DNA of 37,319 nucleotides from Gammaproteobacteria bacterium (GTDB lineage Bacteria > Pseudomonadota > Gammaproteobacteria > Steroidobacterales > Rariloculaceae), in contig JAJDVG010000060.1 of assembly GCA_022826245.1 (NCBI GenBank), positions 1-37,319 on the forward strand, in the 5' to 3' direction. Positions 1 to 7,773 of the stretch are shown here, in pieces; position 1 is the stretch's first letter; every line of letters starts with the position of its first letter. The notes under the pieces were generated by a model. It made no database searches. It had not been told where the DNA came from and was given only the letters and a program-made list of their open reading frames with translations. Made by a program: the position numbers and the translations under genes.

Positions 1-90
1 CCTGCGCGCGAGGGTCTCAAGCAAGCGATCGTGCAACTCCCCTTGCCGTCTGCGCAAGCACACATACCTGAACGTAGGCGGGTCCGACAC
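1..90 (-). CDS. Possible 5' part of an unidentified protein (runs off the window)
   Basis: A frame on the minus strand is open from a GTG at position 90 to the window edge, giving 30 residues that begin (M)SDPPTFRYVCLRRRQGEL. The charged, leucine-containing composition looks more protein-like than the other frames, and it would lie 35 bases downstream of the sulfurtransferase on the same strand. No clear ribosome binding site precedes the GTG and I recognise no family. It could equally be chance. Confidence 0.22.
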   Translation of the reverse strand, partial: MSDPPTFRYVCLRRRQGELHDRLLETLARR

Positions 91-125
91 GGGGCGTCGA
101 GTTTGAAAGCCGCCAACGTTGCTGT

Positions 126-974
126 TCAAGCGATTGATCCAGTCGCGATCGGGCGCTCCGGGTTCCGGATCCACTCGCTCCAGGAACCGACGTAGAGTCT
201 TCCGTCGCCGATTCCGGCCCGATTCATCGCCAACAGCAGATGACAGGCCGTGACGCCCGAACCGCACATCGCAATGACCTGGTCGGCGTCGCGGCCACGC
301 ATGGCGTTGGCAAACACCGTTCTGAGTTCCGCTGGCGGCAACAAGCGGCCATCGTCAGCGAGGCATTCGCTAAACGGCAGGTTCTCCGCACCCGGAATGT
401 GGCCGGCCACGGGGTCGATCGGTTCATGATCGCCCCGGTAGCGCGGCGCCGCGCGCGCGTCGAGCACGACGTTGCCGGCGCCGAGGCTGTCTTCGAGTTT
501 CGACACGGAAACTGTCCAGTCGGCGTTCACGCGTTCGGGAACGAAGCTGCCACGCCCGAACGGGGGTGATCGATCAGTCATCGGCAACGTGCTTGCTCGC
601 CAGGCTGCGAGCCCGCCGTTGAGTACGGCAACGCGCTCGTGACCGAGCCAACGCAGCATCCACCAGAGTCTTGCCGCGATCGCGCCGGCGCCCTCGTCAT
701 GGGCAACGACGAAGCTCAAGTTGGACACTCCGAGCGCCTCGAGGCGCGCCGCGAAGTCTTCGGGATGCGGCAACGGATGACGGCCGTCATCCGGACCGGG
801 TTCGCGCGCGAGATCGTCATCCAGACTCGCGTATCGCGCACCGGGAATGTGCGCTTCGGCATACTGCTTCCGGCCTGCTTCAGGATCGAGCAGATCGAAT
901 CGGCAATCGATCACGACCAGGTCGGGATCGTCGAGCGCCGCCGCAAGTTGCTCCACCTCGACGAGTGCGTTCAT
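126..974 (-). CDS. sseA: 3-mercaptopyruvate / thiosulfate sulfurtransferase (tandem rhodanese)
   Basis: This 282-residue protein has two rhodanese domains, an inactive N-terminal one (about residues 5-130) and a catalytic C-terminal one (about 150-275). The active-site loop reads CGSGVTAC with the sulfur-carrying cysteine at residue 237. In this family the CGSGVT loop marks 3-mercaptopyruvate sulfurtransferases, while thiosulfate rhodaneses usually have a charged CRxG loop, so mercaptopyruvate is the likelier donor. Other family signatures are AHIPGARYAS (41-50) and GHIPGAENLP (191-200). It starts at an ATG, has the usual length for the family, and no signal peptide, so it should be cytoplasmic. 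It lies 78 bases downstream of the peroxiredoxin on the same strand and may share its transcript; both suit sulfur and redox handling. Confidence 0.9.
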   Translation of the reverse strand: MNALVEVEQLAAALDDPDLVVIDCRFDLLDPEAGRKQYAEAHIPGARYASLDDDLAREPGPDDGRHPLPHPEDFAARLEALGVSNLSFVVAHDEGAGAIAARLWWMLRWLGHERVAVLNGGLAAWRASTLPMTDRSPPFGRGSFVPERVNADWTVSVSKLEDSLGAGNVVLDARAAPRYRGDHEPIDPVAGHIPGAENLPFSECLADDGRLLPPAELRTVFANAMRGRDADQVIAMCGSGVTACHLLLAMNRAGIGDGRLYVGSWSEWIRNPERPIATGSIA

Positions 975-1052
975 GACGGCATACCGGTGGGCTGCGCAAG
1001 AGAGCCGGCTTCGAGCTTGTTCCGCTCGTTCGCGGACCGGGTTCCCGAAGCT

Positions 1053-1538
1053 TCAGCCGAGCTGATCCAGTGCGGTTTCCGCGGAACTGATCCCGAACTC
1101 ACCGGCGGGTTCGACGTTGAGATGGGTCACGACGCCGTCTTCGGCAATCAGGGAGAATCGCTGGCCGCGCGTTCCCATACCGAAGCCGCTTGCATCGAGT
1201 TCGAGGCCGAGCGCCTTGATGTATTCGCCGTTGCCGTCGGCAAGCATGACGATCCTGTCGCCGACACCGCCGTCCCTGGCCCAGGCGGACATGACGAATA
1301 CATCGTTGACGGCGAGGCAGGCGATCGCATCGGCGCCGCGCTCGCGCAAGGCATCCGCCTGCTCGACATAGCTCGGCAGGTGTCGCGCAGAGCACACTGG
1401 AGTAAACGCGCCCGGAACGCAGAACAGAACGACCTTCCTGCCGCTGAAAAGTTCGTCCGTGGACAATGATTCGGGACCGTCAGCGCCCATGACGCTGAAC
1501 TGCCCGGCGGGCATCGTATCGCCGATCTGGATCGTCAT
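1053..1538 (-). CDS. Peroxiredoxin, Prx5 (hybrid-type) family
   Basis: A 161-residue thiol peroxidase of the Prx5 subfamily, which reduces hydrogen peroxide and organic peroxides. The motif PGAFTPVCS at residues 42-50 contains the peroxidatic Cys49 with the conserved Pro and Thr, and a second Cys lies in ADAIACLAVND. There is no C-terminal glutaredoxin domain, so reduction must come from separate glutathione/glutaredoxin or thioredoxin. The frame is open to about 1652, but the ATG at 1538 (MTIQIGDTMP) matches the family N-terminus and avoids overlap with the TPR gene, whose stop lies 16 bases upstream. It follows the TonB/TPR cluster on the same strand and could be its last gene or have its own promoter. 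Confidence 0.88.
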   Translation of the reverse strand: MTIQIGDTMPAGQFSVMGADGPESLSTDELFSGRKVVLFCVPGAFTPVCSARHLPSYVEQADALRERGADAIACLAVNDVFVMSAWARDGGVGDRIVMLADGNGEYIKALGLELDASGFGMGTRGQRFSLIAEDGVVTHLNVEPAGEFGISSAETALDQLG

Positions 1539-1554
1539 CGAAGTGTTGGTCGAC

Positions 1555-2865
1555 TCAGCCGCGGCGCAGGGCGCGCTCGATCTCCGCTTCCCGGTTCTCT
1601 TCGTTGCGCACGTAATCGAGCCACTGGCGGGCGCCGGTGCGGCTGCGTTCATCGCGCGCTGCCGCCTCGAAGGCGTTCCTGGCTTCGCCGTATTCCTTGA
1701 GTTCGACGAGACAGTTGCCGAGCAGCAGATTGGCCTGATCCTCGCGGTTCAGGTCACCGCGCTGCAGCGCTTCGCGAGCGGACTCCACGCACTCGTCCCA
1801 GCGCGCGAGGTTCGCGTAGGACTGCGCCAGACGATGATCGAGATTGCCGTCGTCGGAGAGGCCGGAGGCGCGCATGAGGGCCGGCAGTGCTTGTTCATCT
1901 TCCTGAGCGAGTTGCCAGGACTGCGCGAGCAGCCGCCAATTGGCTTCCGTCGAATCGATCGTACCTTCGTCTAGCCCCTCCTGGAGTACGGTTGCCGCCT
2001 TGAACGGGATGTCGGCATTCAGCAGCATCTGGGCGAGCGTCACGAACTCGGCGCTGCGGTCGAGCCAGCCGACTTCATAGGCCGCCTCGTAGAGCGCGAG
2101 TGCTGAATTTTCTTCCCCTTCCTGCCCGAGAATGCCGGCGAGCTGCACGACGTAATCCTTGCGCGGCCAGGTTTCGGCAAGAATCGTCAGGGTCGCGATG
2201 ACATTGGGATAGTCTTCCTGCTCGAAATAGAACACGTTCAGAAGCTGATACCAGCCTTCCTGCGGGTCCCTGCCCTGCTCCGCCGCGATCTCAAGGGCCG
2301 TGAGTACCGGCTCGACACCTTCTGCGAACTGTTCGAGCTGATAGTGGATCTGCGCCTTGAGGATGTAGGGATCCGGCGACGGGGCATCCGACAGGGCGAA
2401 CCAGCGATCGAGCATGTCGAGACCTTCCTGGTACTGCTCCTGCTGAACGTAGAGCGTCGCCAGCGAGTACATGGTCGTCGTCTCGAGCCCGATCGGCAGC
2501 TCCGCCTGCAGCAATACGTTCTCGTACGCCCGGATCGCTTCGCCGAAGTTGTCCTGGCTGAAGTAGATGAACGCGTAGAAGTTCCACATCTGGGCGAGCT
2601 CATAGCTGTTGAGGTCGTCCATCTCGCGGACCTGTTCCAGCAAGTCGGCGGCGCATTCCATGTCCTCGGCCTCGGAGCATTCCTGCGCCTCGGCCAGACG
2701 CTGGTAGACGCGCTCCCGCATGGCCGGAGTCCGGCGGGCCGGCTGATTTGCCTGGCTTTCCTGATTCTGTCCCGCCCGTTGCGCGTACGCCTCGGGGGCC
2801 AGGGCCGTGATCGTCACCGTTGCCGCGACGGCGAGCAACGCAACAAAGAAGTGCTTGGCACGCAC
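1555..2865 (-). CDS. Periplasmic TPR protein of the TonB-TPR system
   Basis: A 436-residue protein starting at GTG, preceded by GAGGAG at good spacing. It has an N-terminal signal peptide (hydrophobic FFVALLAVAATVTITALA, likely cut after AYA) and then tetratricopeptide-like helical repeats, for example YELAQMWNFYAFIYFSQ, MYSLATLYVQQEQYQEG and NLLLGNCLVELKEYGEA. Proteins of this kind end the ttpC-exbB2-exbD2-tonB2 clusters of Vibrio and Shewanella, where the TPR protein is a periplasmic or membrane-attached partner of TonB. It lies 45 bases downstream of tonB and was probably co-transcribed with it. It is rich in Glu and Gln and has no catalytic motif. The role as a TonB scaffold is inferred from position and family. 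Confidence 0.8.
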   Translation of the reverse strand: MRAKHFFVALLAVAATVTITALAPEAYAQRAGQNQESQANQPARRTPAMRERVYQRLAEAQECSEAEDMECAADLLEQVREMDDLNSYELAQMWNFYAFIYFSQDNFGEAIRAYENVLLQAELPIGLETTTMYSLATLYVQQEQYQEGLDMLDRWFALSDAPSPDPYILKAQIHYQLEQFAEGVEPVLTALEIAAEQGRDPQEGWYQLLNVFYFEQEDYPNVIATLTILAETWPRKDYVVQLAGILGQEGEENSALALYEAAYEVGWLDRSAEFVTLAQMLLNADIPFKAATVLQEGLDEGTIDSTEANWRLLAQSWQLAQEDEQALPALMRASGLSDDGNLDHRLAQSYANLARWDECVESAREALQRGDLNREDQANLLLGNCLVELKEYGEARNAFEAAARDERSRTGARQWLDYVRNEENREAEIERALRRG

Positions 2866-2910
2866 GCGACTCTCCTCGTGTTCAGCCGACCTGTTTCAGC
2901 CGATCGGCGA

Positions 2911-3510
2911 TCAGTTTTCGAGTTCGAACCGGATGATGGTCCGGACTCCGGGGACTTCGACCGGCTCGCCGTTGATGACGCGCGGCTTGTACTTGTACTT
3001 GAGCGCCGATTCGACGGCCGCGCGTTCGAACAGGCTGCTTGAGGACTCGACCACACGCGCATCCCTGGTCGTTCCCGTTCTCGTCACCGTGTATTCGACG
3101 ATCACGTAGCCTTCAAGACCGCGCGATGCAGCCCGGGCCGGATAGATCGGGGCCACCTTGACGATAGGCAGGTACTCGCCGTCGGCTACGCCGAAACCGA
3201 GATTGCCGACATTCACGCCCGTGGACATCGTCGGCATGGACATCGAGACGGCCAGATTGCTGTCGAAGTTGGATGACGAATCCGACTGCGGGATATCCGG
3301 CTGCTGGTCGGGCTCGGGCGGCTTCTCGGGCTTGTCGCGCTTCGTTTCGACGGTCGTGTCGCGCTCCACGCGCACGAAGTCCACGACCCGGAAGCCGGGG
3401 CCGTCGACGATGGCGCCACGGCCGGTGGCGATCAACAACTGCATGACGAACAAAAGGCCGAATGTGACTCCGGCGCCGATCGCAATCGCGGTTCCGTATC
3501 TGGCAAACAT
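2911..3510 (-). CDS. tonB: TonB energy transducer (short form)
   Basis: A 199-residue TonB. It has one N-terminal membrane anchor (about residues 6-28, IAIGAGVTFGLLFVMQLLIA), a short periplasmic linker with a KPEKPPEPDQQP proline segment (about 62-74), and a C-terminal TonB domain (about 110-199) with YPARAASRGLEGYVIVEY and KYKYKPRVINGEPVEV. The linker is much shorter than in E. coli TonB, as is usual for TonB2-type proteins, whose reach is thought to be helped by TPR and TtpC partners. It would carry the ExbB/ExbD proton-motive force to outer-membrane receptors. An AGGGGG ribosome site precedes the ATG, and its own sigma-70-like promoter lies at 3546-3574, so tonB and the TPR gene may form a separate unit. 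Confidence 0.93.
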   Translation of the reverse strand: MFARYGTAIAIGAGVTFGLLFVMQLLIATGRGAIVDGPGFRVVDFVRVERDTTVETKRDKPEKPPEPDQQPDIPQSDSSSNFDSNLAVSMSMPTMSTGVNVGNLGFGVADGEYLPIVKVAPIYPARAASRGLEGYVIVEYTVTRTGTTRDARVVESSSSLFERAAVESALKYKYKPRVINGEPVEVPGVRTIIRFELEN

Positions 3511-3545
3511 GATCCAAGTCCCCCTGGTCTAGAGTGCTGATCCCC

Positions 3546-3574
3546 TATATACCCTGCCGCTCAAGGTATGTCAA
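3546..3574 (-). promoter_or_regulatory. Sigma-70-like promoter of tonB with embedded palindrome
   Basis: On the minus strand a perfect TTGACA (-35, 3569-3574) is separated by 17 bases from TATATA (-10, 3546-3551). This predicts a start near 3539, about 28 bases before the tonB ATG. The spacer holds ATACCTTGA followed by an AGGGTATA half, an imperfect inverted repeat. The 26-base stretch 3545-3570 matches 7734-7759, at the promoter of the DUF3450 gene, at 19 of 26 positions by my alignment. The repeat suggests a common regulator. Confidence 0.7.
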
Positions 3575-3642
3575 GCTCGAAACGTCCGTTCGGATTCTAG
3601 CACTACAAACGACGTTAGTGACGCTCTCTCGCCAACGGGCCT

Positions 3643-4029
3643 TCACTCGCCCGCGGCAATGGTAATGTCTGCGACACCGGCTTCCTTGGCGGCATCCATC
3701 ACGGCGATGAGTACTTCGTTGCGCGACTCGCTGTCAGCCTGAATGATGATGCCGGCCTCCGGATTCTCCGACGAGAGGCGTTCGATCTGGGATTTGGCGC
3801 CCGGGATGTCGATTTCGCGCCGGTCGATCCAGATCTCGTCGTTCGCCGTGATCGCTATGAATATGCTGCCTCCGCCGGGATCTGTTGCCGTTTGCGCCAC
3901 GGGCCGGTCGACATCGACGCCCGGTTCCCGGACGAACACGGCCGTCACGATGAAGAAGATCAGCATGATGAACACGACGTCGAGCATCGGCGTCAGGTTG
4001 ATTTCACTTTCTTCGCGTTCGTCTTCCAT
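3643..4029 (-). CDS. exbD: ExbD/TolR biopolymer transport protein (second copy)
   Basis: A 128-residue ExbD family protein. It has a short acidic cytoplasmic N-terminus (MEDEREESE), then INLTPMLDVVFIMLIFFIVTA, which holds the family's membrane helix with the proton-relay Asp (D in MLDVVF), followed by a periplasmic ExbD domain. It is one of two tandem ExbD genes, 51 bases apart. The membrane helices of the two are almost identical, while the periplasmic parts have diverged, so the copies probably arose by duplication. It may assemble with ExbB as an ExbD heterodimer. The next gene, tonB, lies 132 bases downstream behind its own promoter. Confidence 0.9.
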   Translation of the reverse strand: MEDEREESEINLTPMLDVVFIMLIFFIVTAVFVREPGVDVDRPVAQTATDPGGGSIFIAITANDEIWIDRREIDIPGAKSQIERLSSENPEAGIIIQADSESRNEVLIAVMDAAKEAGVADITIAAGE

Positions 4030-4080
4030 CTTGAATTCTCTCCGATGTCCGTGCCCGCAGATCGACTGCCGGCACTGCCG

Positions 4081-4497
4081 CTAGCCGCCGGCCGTGATCG
4101 ATATGTTGTAGACGTCTGCCTGACGCGATGCGTCCATCACCGTAACGAGCGTTTCCGCGCTCGAGTTGGGTTCGGCCTGGATCACGACGGGCCGGTCCGG
4201 ATTCTCGGCGTGCAACCGCTGAATATTGGGGCGCACGGCACGGTCGTCGATGATCAGGCCGTTCATCCAGATATCGTCGTTGTTATCGATGATGATCAGG
4301 ATGGCGCCGTCTTCCTGCACGACGGGCACGGATTCCTGCTGATCCGGCCGGTTCGCCTCGATGCTCGTTTCCCGGATGAACGTTGCCGTGACAATGAAGA
4401 AGATCAGCATGATGAACACGACATCGAGCATCGGTGTCAGGTTGATCTCGTTCTCTTCGGTTTCGACCTTGATCGAAGCGATGTGCTTACGCGCCAT
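4081..4497 (-). CDS. exbD: ExbD/TolR biopolymer transport protein (first copy)
   Basis: A 138-residue ExbD. The N-terminal cytoplasmic stretch (MARKHIASIKVETEENE) precedes INLTPMLDVVFIMLIFFIVTA with the conserved proton-conducting Asp. The periplasmic part includes IQAEPNSSAETLVTVMDASRQADVYNISI, a typical ExbD ending. It lies 33 bases downstream of exbB on the same strand and clearly belongs to the same transcript. Two ExbD subunits with different periplasmic domains are common in the TonB-ExbB-ExbD-TPR systems of Shewanella, Xanthomonas and relatives. In Xanthomonas campestris the second ExbD is known to be needed only for some host interactions, not for iron uptake. Confidence 0.9.
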   Translation of the reverse strand: MARKHIASIKVETEENEINLTPMLDVVFIMLIFFIVTATFIRETSIEANRPDQQESVPVVQEDGAILIIIDNNDDIWMNGLIIDDRAVRPNIQRLHAENPDRPVVIQAEPNSSAETLVTVMDASRQADVYNISITAGG

Positions 4498-4530
4498 TTC
4501 TGCAGGCTCCTGTCGGTTGTCGGACAGCCC

Positions 4531-5058
4531 CTAGTGATCCATGGTCAGGCGATCTTCGAGAAAGGTGACTCGCCGCTTGACGGTACGTGTCAGGACCGTT
4601 ACGAGGAACACGCCCGAAAGCGCCCCGACCATGCCGGCCATCGTCGGGATCGTGGCCATCGACACGCCCGCGGCCATCGAGCGCGCGTTGCCGCCGCCGG
4701 TAACGGCCATGACCTCGAACACCGCGATCATGCCCGTCACCGTGCCGAGAAGGCCGAGCAACGGGCACAACGCAACCAGCGTCTCGACCATGGGCACGCC
4801 CTGATTCGCGTTCATCCTGACTTGCGAAATCAGTTGACTGCGAATCTGGTGGGCGTGCCAGGACTTGCGTTCGGGGCGAGCCTCCCAGGCCTCGTACGTT
4901 TCCCGGATCAAACGGCGCAGACCGGTCCTGAAATACATCAGGCGTTCGAGGATCAGGATCCACATGGCCAGGATCACGACGGCGATGAGCCTGAGCACCG
5001 GGCCTCCGAGTTCCAGGAAGTCTCGAATCGCCTCATATGCATCGATCAGAAACTGCAT
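4531..5058 (-). CDS. exbB: ExbB/MotA/TolQ proton channel protein
   Basis: A 175-residue ExbB2-type protein. It has an N-terminal helix (about residues 17-36, GPVLRLIAVVILAMWILILE), a cytoplasmic section, and two helices around ALCPLLGLLGTVTGMIAVFE and AGMVGALSGVFLVTVL, the conserved MotA/TolQ/ExbB core. With ExbD it forms the proton channel that energises TonB. The frame is open further upstream to 5145, but that start would overlap the previous gene by 29 bases and adds unconserved residues. The ATG at 5058 gives MQFLIDAYEAIRDFLELGG, the usual ExbB2 N-terminus. The gap to the TtpC-like gene is 58 bases. Confidence 0.9.
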   Translation of the reverse strand: MQFLIDAYEAIRDFLELGGPVLRLIAVVILAMWILILERLMYFRTGLRRLIRETYEAWEARPERKSWHAHQIRSQLISQVRMNANQGVPMVETLVALCPLLGLLGTVTGMIAVFEVMAVTGGGNARSMAAGVSMATIPTMAGMVGALSGVFLVTVLTRTVKRRVTFLEDRLTMDH

Positions 5059-5116
5059 CTTTTCCGCTCTCCCCGGCGCGGCCGGCCCTTGTTTCTCGCT
5101 AACGTGCCGATGATCC

Positions 5117-6490
5117 TCACTGCACCCGTTCGGCCTGATCGGCAACGATGCCGGCGCTCTGTTCCTGCAGGACCTGCACGATTCGACGGCTGCGCCCGCT
5201 CACGAGCGTATGCAGCAGCACGGTCGGAATCGCGACACACAGGCCAAGTACGGTCGTCATGAGCGCCTGCGAAATACCGCCGGCCATGATCGTCGGATCA
5301 CCCGTACCGAACAGCGTGATCGCCTGGAAGGTGTTGATCATGCCGGTAACCGTGCCGAGCAGTCCGAGCAGCGGCGCAACGACCGATATGACCTTGATGA
5401 ACAGGATGCCCCGCTGCAGCGACGGGGTTTCCTTGAGAATCGCTTCGCCAAGCTTGAGCTCGAGCGTTTCGACGTCGGCTTCCCTGTTCTCGTCGTAGAC
5501 CTTGAGCACGCGTCCGAGAGGATTGTTCTCGCTCGGCGTCTCGCGCTTGAGCTGCGCCCTGACCTTGCCGCCGACGATGCTCAGCGTCACCAGACGCTCG
5601 AGCGCCAGCAGCACGCCGAAAATGCCAAGCGCAATGATCACGTAGCCGACTTCCGCGCCCTGCTCGATGCGTTCGCGAATATTTGGCGTTGCAATCAGCA
5701 GCGACAGCAACTGGCCGCTCGTGATATCGATTCCGAACCGTACGAGATCACCGCCGGACTGCGCGGAAATCAGGTCCGATGTGCTGTCGATGAATCGCGC
5801 CTGGGAGGGTTGCCGCTGCAGCTCCGATACGGAGTTCGTTTCCGGGTTGTGCTGCAGGTAACGGCCGTCGGCGACGACGTTGAACGTACCGATGCGAACC
5901 ACGTCCTCGGAGACTTCCTCTCCCGATGCGGTCACGAACCCGAAGGCGGGCAATCGCTTGACCTTGCCCTGTTCGGTCGCTTCCCGCTGCAGTTCGAACC
6001 AGAGTTGCTCGATTTCCGCGATCGACGGCAACCTGGTCCCGGATCCCGCCGTGGCGGCAAAATCGGTGAGAAACGCCGCCCTGTCGGGAAACTCGATATT
6101 AGTGAGGGAGTTCTCGAACTGGCTTCGAGCGTCGCCCGATACCTGCTGCAGGACACCGAAAAGTTCGCGCAGCGAACCCAGACGCTCGTCGAGCTGTGCC
6201 TGGACGTTCTCGATCAGGATTTCGTTCTCGTCGAACTGCGTGTCGAGCTGCGCACTGCGAGCCTGTTCGTTCGCGAGTTCCGTCTGCGCCTCCTGGAGCA
6301 GGCGCGTCTGGTCGGCCTGACGCTGCTGAAATTCCTGCAGCCGTTGCTGATGTTGCTGAGCGTCGCGGCCACCGCCGTCCCGGACCGCCTCGAGCAGGTC
6401 CTCGAGACTGCCAGCCTGCTGGCCGAAGGCCGGTCCGATGGCGAGGCTTGTACCAAGCACCACCGCACAGATGATTCGATACGCTTTCAT
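5117..6490 (-). CDS. ttpC: TtpC-like MotA/TolQ/ExbB protein with periplasmic coiled-coil extension
   Basis: A 457-residue protein. A signal peptide (IICAVVLGTSLAIGPAFG) is followed by a Gln/Glu-rich coiled coil (about residues 35-125) and a mixed periplasmic region. Then comes a MotA/TolQ/ExbB channel domain (about 255-450) with ALGIFGVLLALERLVTL, VVAPLLGLLGTVTGMI and TTVLGLCVAIPTVLLHTL. This is the TtpC architecture described in Vibrio TonB2 systems, where TtpC is required in addition to ExbB2, ExbD2 and TonB2. It begins 3 bases after the DUF3450 stop, with a GGAGG ribosome site inside the end of that gene, so translation is probably coupled. The symbol is given by family resemblance and context. 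Confidence 0.82.
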   Translation of the reverse strand: MKAYRIICAVVLGTSLAIGPAFGQQAGSLEDLLEAVRDGGGRDAQQHQQRLQEFQQRQADQTRLLQEAQTELANEQARSAQLDTQFDENEILIENVQAQLDERLGSLRELFGVLQQVSGDARSQFENSLTNIEFPDRAAFLTDFAATAGSGTRLPSIAEIEQLWFELQREATEQGKVKRLPAFGFVTASGEEVSEDVVRIGTFNVVADGRYLQHNPETNSVSELQRQPSQARFIDSTSDLISAQSGGDLVRFGIDITSGQLLSLLIATPNIRERIEQGAEVGYVIIALGIFGVLLALERLVTLSIVGGKVRAQLKRETPSENNPLGRVLKVYDENREADVETLELKLGEAILKETPSLQRGILFIKVISVVAPLLGLLGTVTGMINTFQAITLFGTGDPTIMAGGISQALMTTVLGLCVAIPTVLLHTLVSGRSRRIVQVLQEQSAGIVADQAERVQ

Positions 6491-6493
6491 TGA

Positions 6494-7267
6494 CTATTCC
6501 TCCGGTGGAGCGACAGGAATGACGAACATGGCCTGGTCGACCTGACCTGTTTCGACGACTCTGAGACCCTGGCTGATCGGGGCCAGATATTCGTCGTCAA
6601 GCTCGACCCACTCCCTGCTGCGTTGATCCCAGGCGCCCGCTTGCTGTCCGTCGGGCGTCAAGTAGAGCAGTGCGACCCTGCCGATCTTGAGAATATCGAC
6701 CTCGCGATTGGCGCCGTTGATCGGAACGATCCCCGTATACGATTCGGGAGCACTGCCGTAATCGTTTTCAATCTGCCATGCTTCCATGACGTTGCGGAAC
6801 TGCTCGGCCGCCGTGACATCGGAACGATTGAGCAGATCCTTGAGGTTGGCGATGCGCTCGTGGCGCTCGTCGAGCAGAAACGGAACGTCAAGTTCGACGA
6901 ACTGCTCGAGACCGTCGATCATGCGAGTCATCAGAGGCAGGATCTGCCGCTCGATCACCGTGACCTCCTCGATGGAGTTGCGCAAGTCGTCAAGCGTTCG
7001 ATTCTGGTCGTCGATCTGGTTCTGAAGCAGGCGATTGTAGACCTGGACGTTTTCGATCTGCTTCAGAATCCCCTGGTACTCGTCAAAACGCGCGCGCGTC
7101 GTCGAGACGATACCGTCGATCTCGTCCTGGCCTTGCTGTGCGACCTGTATGCGGTCTTGCTCCACGGCGATGATCGCATCGACGGTCTGGCCGGTCGCCA
7201 GCCCCCAGAGCAACATGCCTCCGAGACCGCCCAGCAGCAACGTCCCAGTACCTTGTTTGAGTCTCAT
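6494..7267 (-). CDS. DUF3450 family periplasmic coiled-coil protein
   Basis: A 257-residue protein with an N-terminal signal or anchor segment (GTLLLGGLGGMLLWGLATG). A long heptad-like helix follows at about residues 35-105, rich in Gln, Asp and Arg (IENVQVYNRLLQNQIDDQN), and then an alpha/beta C-terminal part with GRVALLYLTPDGQQAGAWD. DUF3450 proteins are the usual first gene of gammaproteobacterial ttpC-exbB-exbD-exbD-tonB-TPR clusters, as here. No enzymatic motif is visible. The molecular function is not established; an accessory or scaffolding role in the TonB complex is inferred. The ATG has an upstream AGGA. The nearest good minus-strand promoter lies at 7735-7762, implying a leader of about 460 bases. 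Confidence 0.8.
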   Translation of the reverse strand: MRLKQGTGTLLLGGLGGMLLWGLATGQTVDAIIAVEQDRIQVAQQGQDEIDGIVSTTRARFDEYQGILKQIENVQVYNRLLQNQIDDQNRTLDDLRNSIEEVTVIERQILPLMTRMIDGLEQFVELDVPFLLDERHERIANLKDLLNRSDVTAAEQFRNVMEAWQIENDYGSAPESYTGIVPINGANREVDILKIGRVALLYLTPDGQQAGAWDQRSREWVELDDEYLAPISQGLRVVETGQVDQAMFVIPVAPPEE

Positions 7268-7483
7268 GCCGGTTCGTTCCTCACCTGATCGTCAGTTATC
7301 CAATTCCCCAATACCGTTCCGCACGTCTACGCTTGCCCGCCCCGGTGAGCGCGCAACCATAAACCATCGTGAGCGAAGGGGGAAGCCGCCCGGGCCGTGA
7401 AGTGGCTTGGTGCTGGTCCGCGCCGCTCCAAAGGATTGGCGATTTTCCTTAGGCCGCCCCCAAATAAAGACCCACGAGAATTC

Positions 7484-7584
7484 TTCTTTCGTCCCGACCT
7501 GGCGTTGCCTGAGTTCACTCCACCAGGCAACGCATACGCAGGGACACAACGTCCCGTACGGGTTCGAGCACCGCAGCGAAAGAA
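7484..7584 (-). ncRNA. Candidate structured RNA in the leader of the TonB cluster
   Basis: An 8-bp outer stem pairs 7484-7491 (TTCTTTCG on the plus strand) with 7577-7584. It encloses a perfect 10-bp hairpin (7502-7511 with 7524-7533, 12-base loop) and a 5-bp hairpin (7541-7545 with 7551-7555), so the whole can fold as a three-way junction. An alternative palindrome CCCGTACGGG (7553-7562) competes with the last hairpin. The strand is assigned because the leftward promoter at 7735-7762 would transcribe it as part of the leader. I found no hallmark of 6S, 4.5S, tmRNA, RNase P, cobalamin, TPP or FMN elements. It could be a riboswitch-like leader, a separate small RNA, or coincidence. Confidence 0.35.
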
Positions 7585-7734
7585 TAGCGCAAAACTCTTC
7601 GCGCGTGCCACAGCGTCGCCGACCCTGTAATCCGGCGCGCCGGGCGCGGGATACGGGCCTGACCGGGCATGGCGTGCGAGTTCGCGCGCGACCGCGTTGC
7701 GCTTGCCTTGCAACTTTCGGGTCATGTGCCCGAC

Positions 7735-7762
7735 TATATACCTTTATTTTCAAGGTATACAA
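7735..7762 (-). promoter_or_regulatory. Promoter of the DUF3450-ttpC-exbBDD operon with palindrome
   Basis: On the minus strand TTGTAT (-35, 7757-7762) and TATATA (-10, 7735-7740) are 16 bases apart. The spacer contains a perfect 8-bp inverted repeat, TATACCTT / AAGGTATA on the plus strand (7737-7744 and 7752-7759, 7-base loop), so an operator would overlap the promoter. The block closely resembles the tonB promoter at 3545-3570. Predicted start near 7728. Confidence 0.6.
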
Positions 7763-7773
7763 GTACGGAGGCG

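Noticed and set aside
3892..5262. 456-codon plus-strand frame, His/Arg/Asp rich
   Set aside because: Antisense to the exbD/exbB/ttpC genes; composition biased and no recognisable family.
7484..7600. 6S RNA, tmRNA, RNase P or SRP RNA in the control region
   Set aside because: The conserved motifs I know for these (for example GAAGCCT and the AACC-GGTT hairpin of 6S) are not present; kept only as an unnamed candidate.
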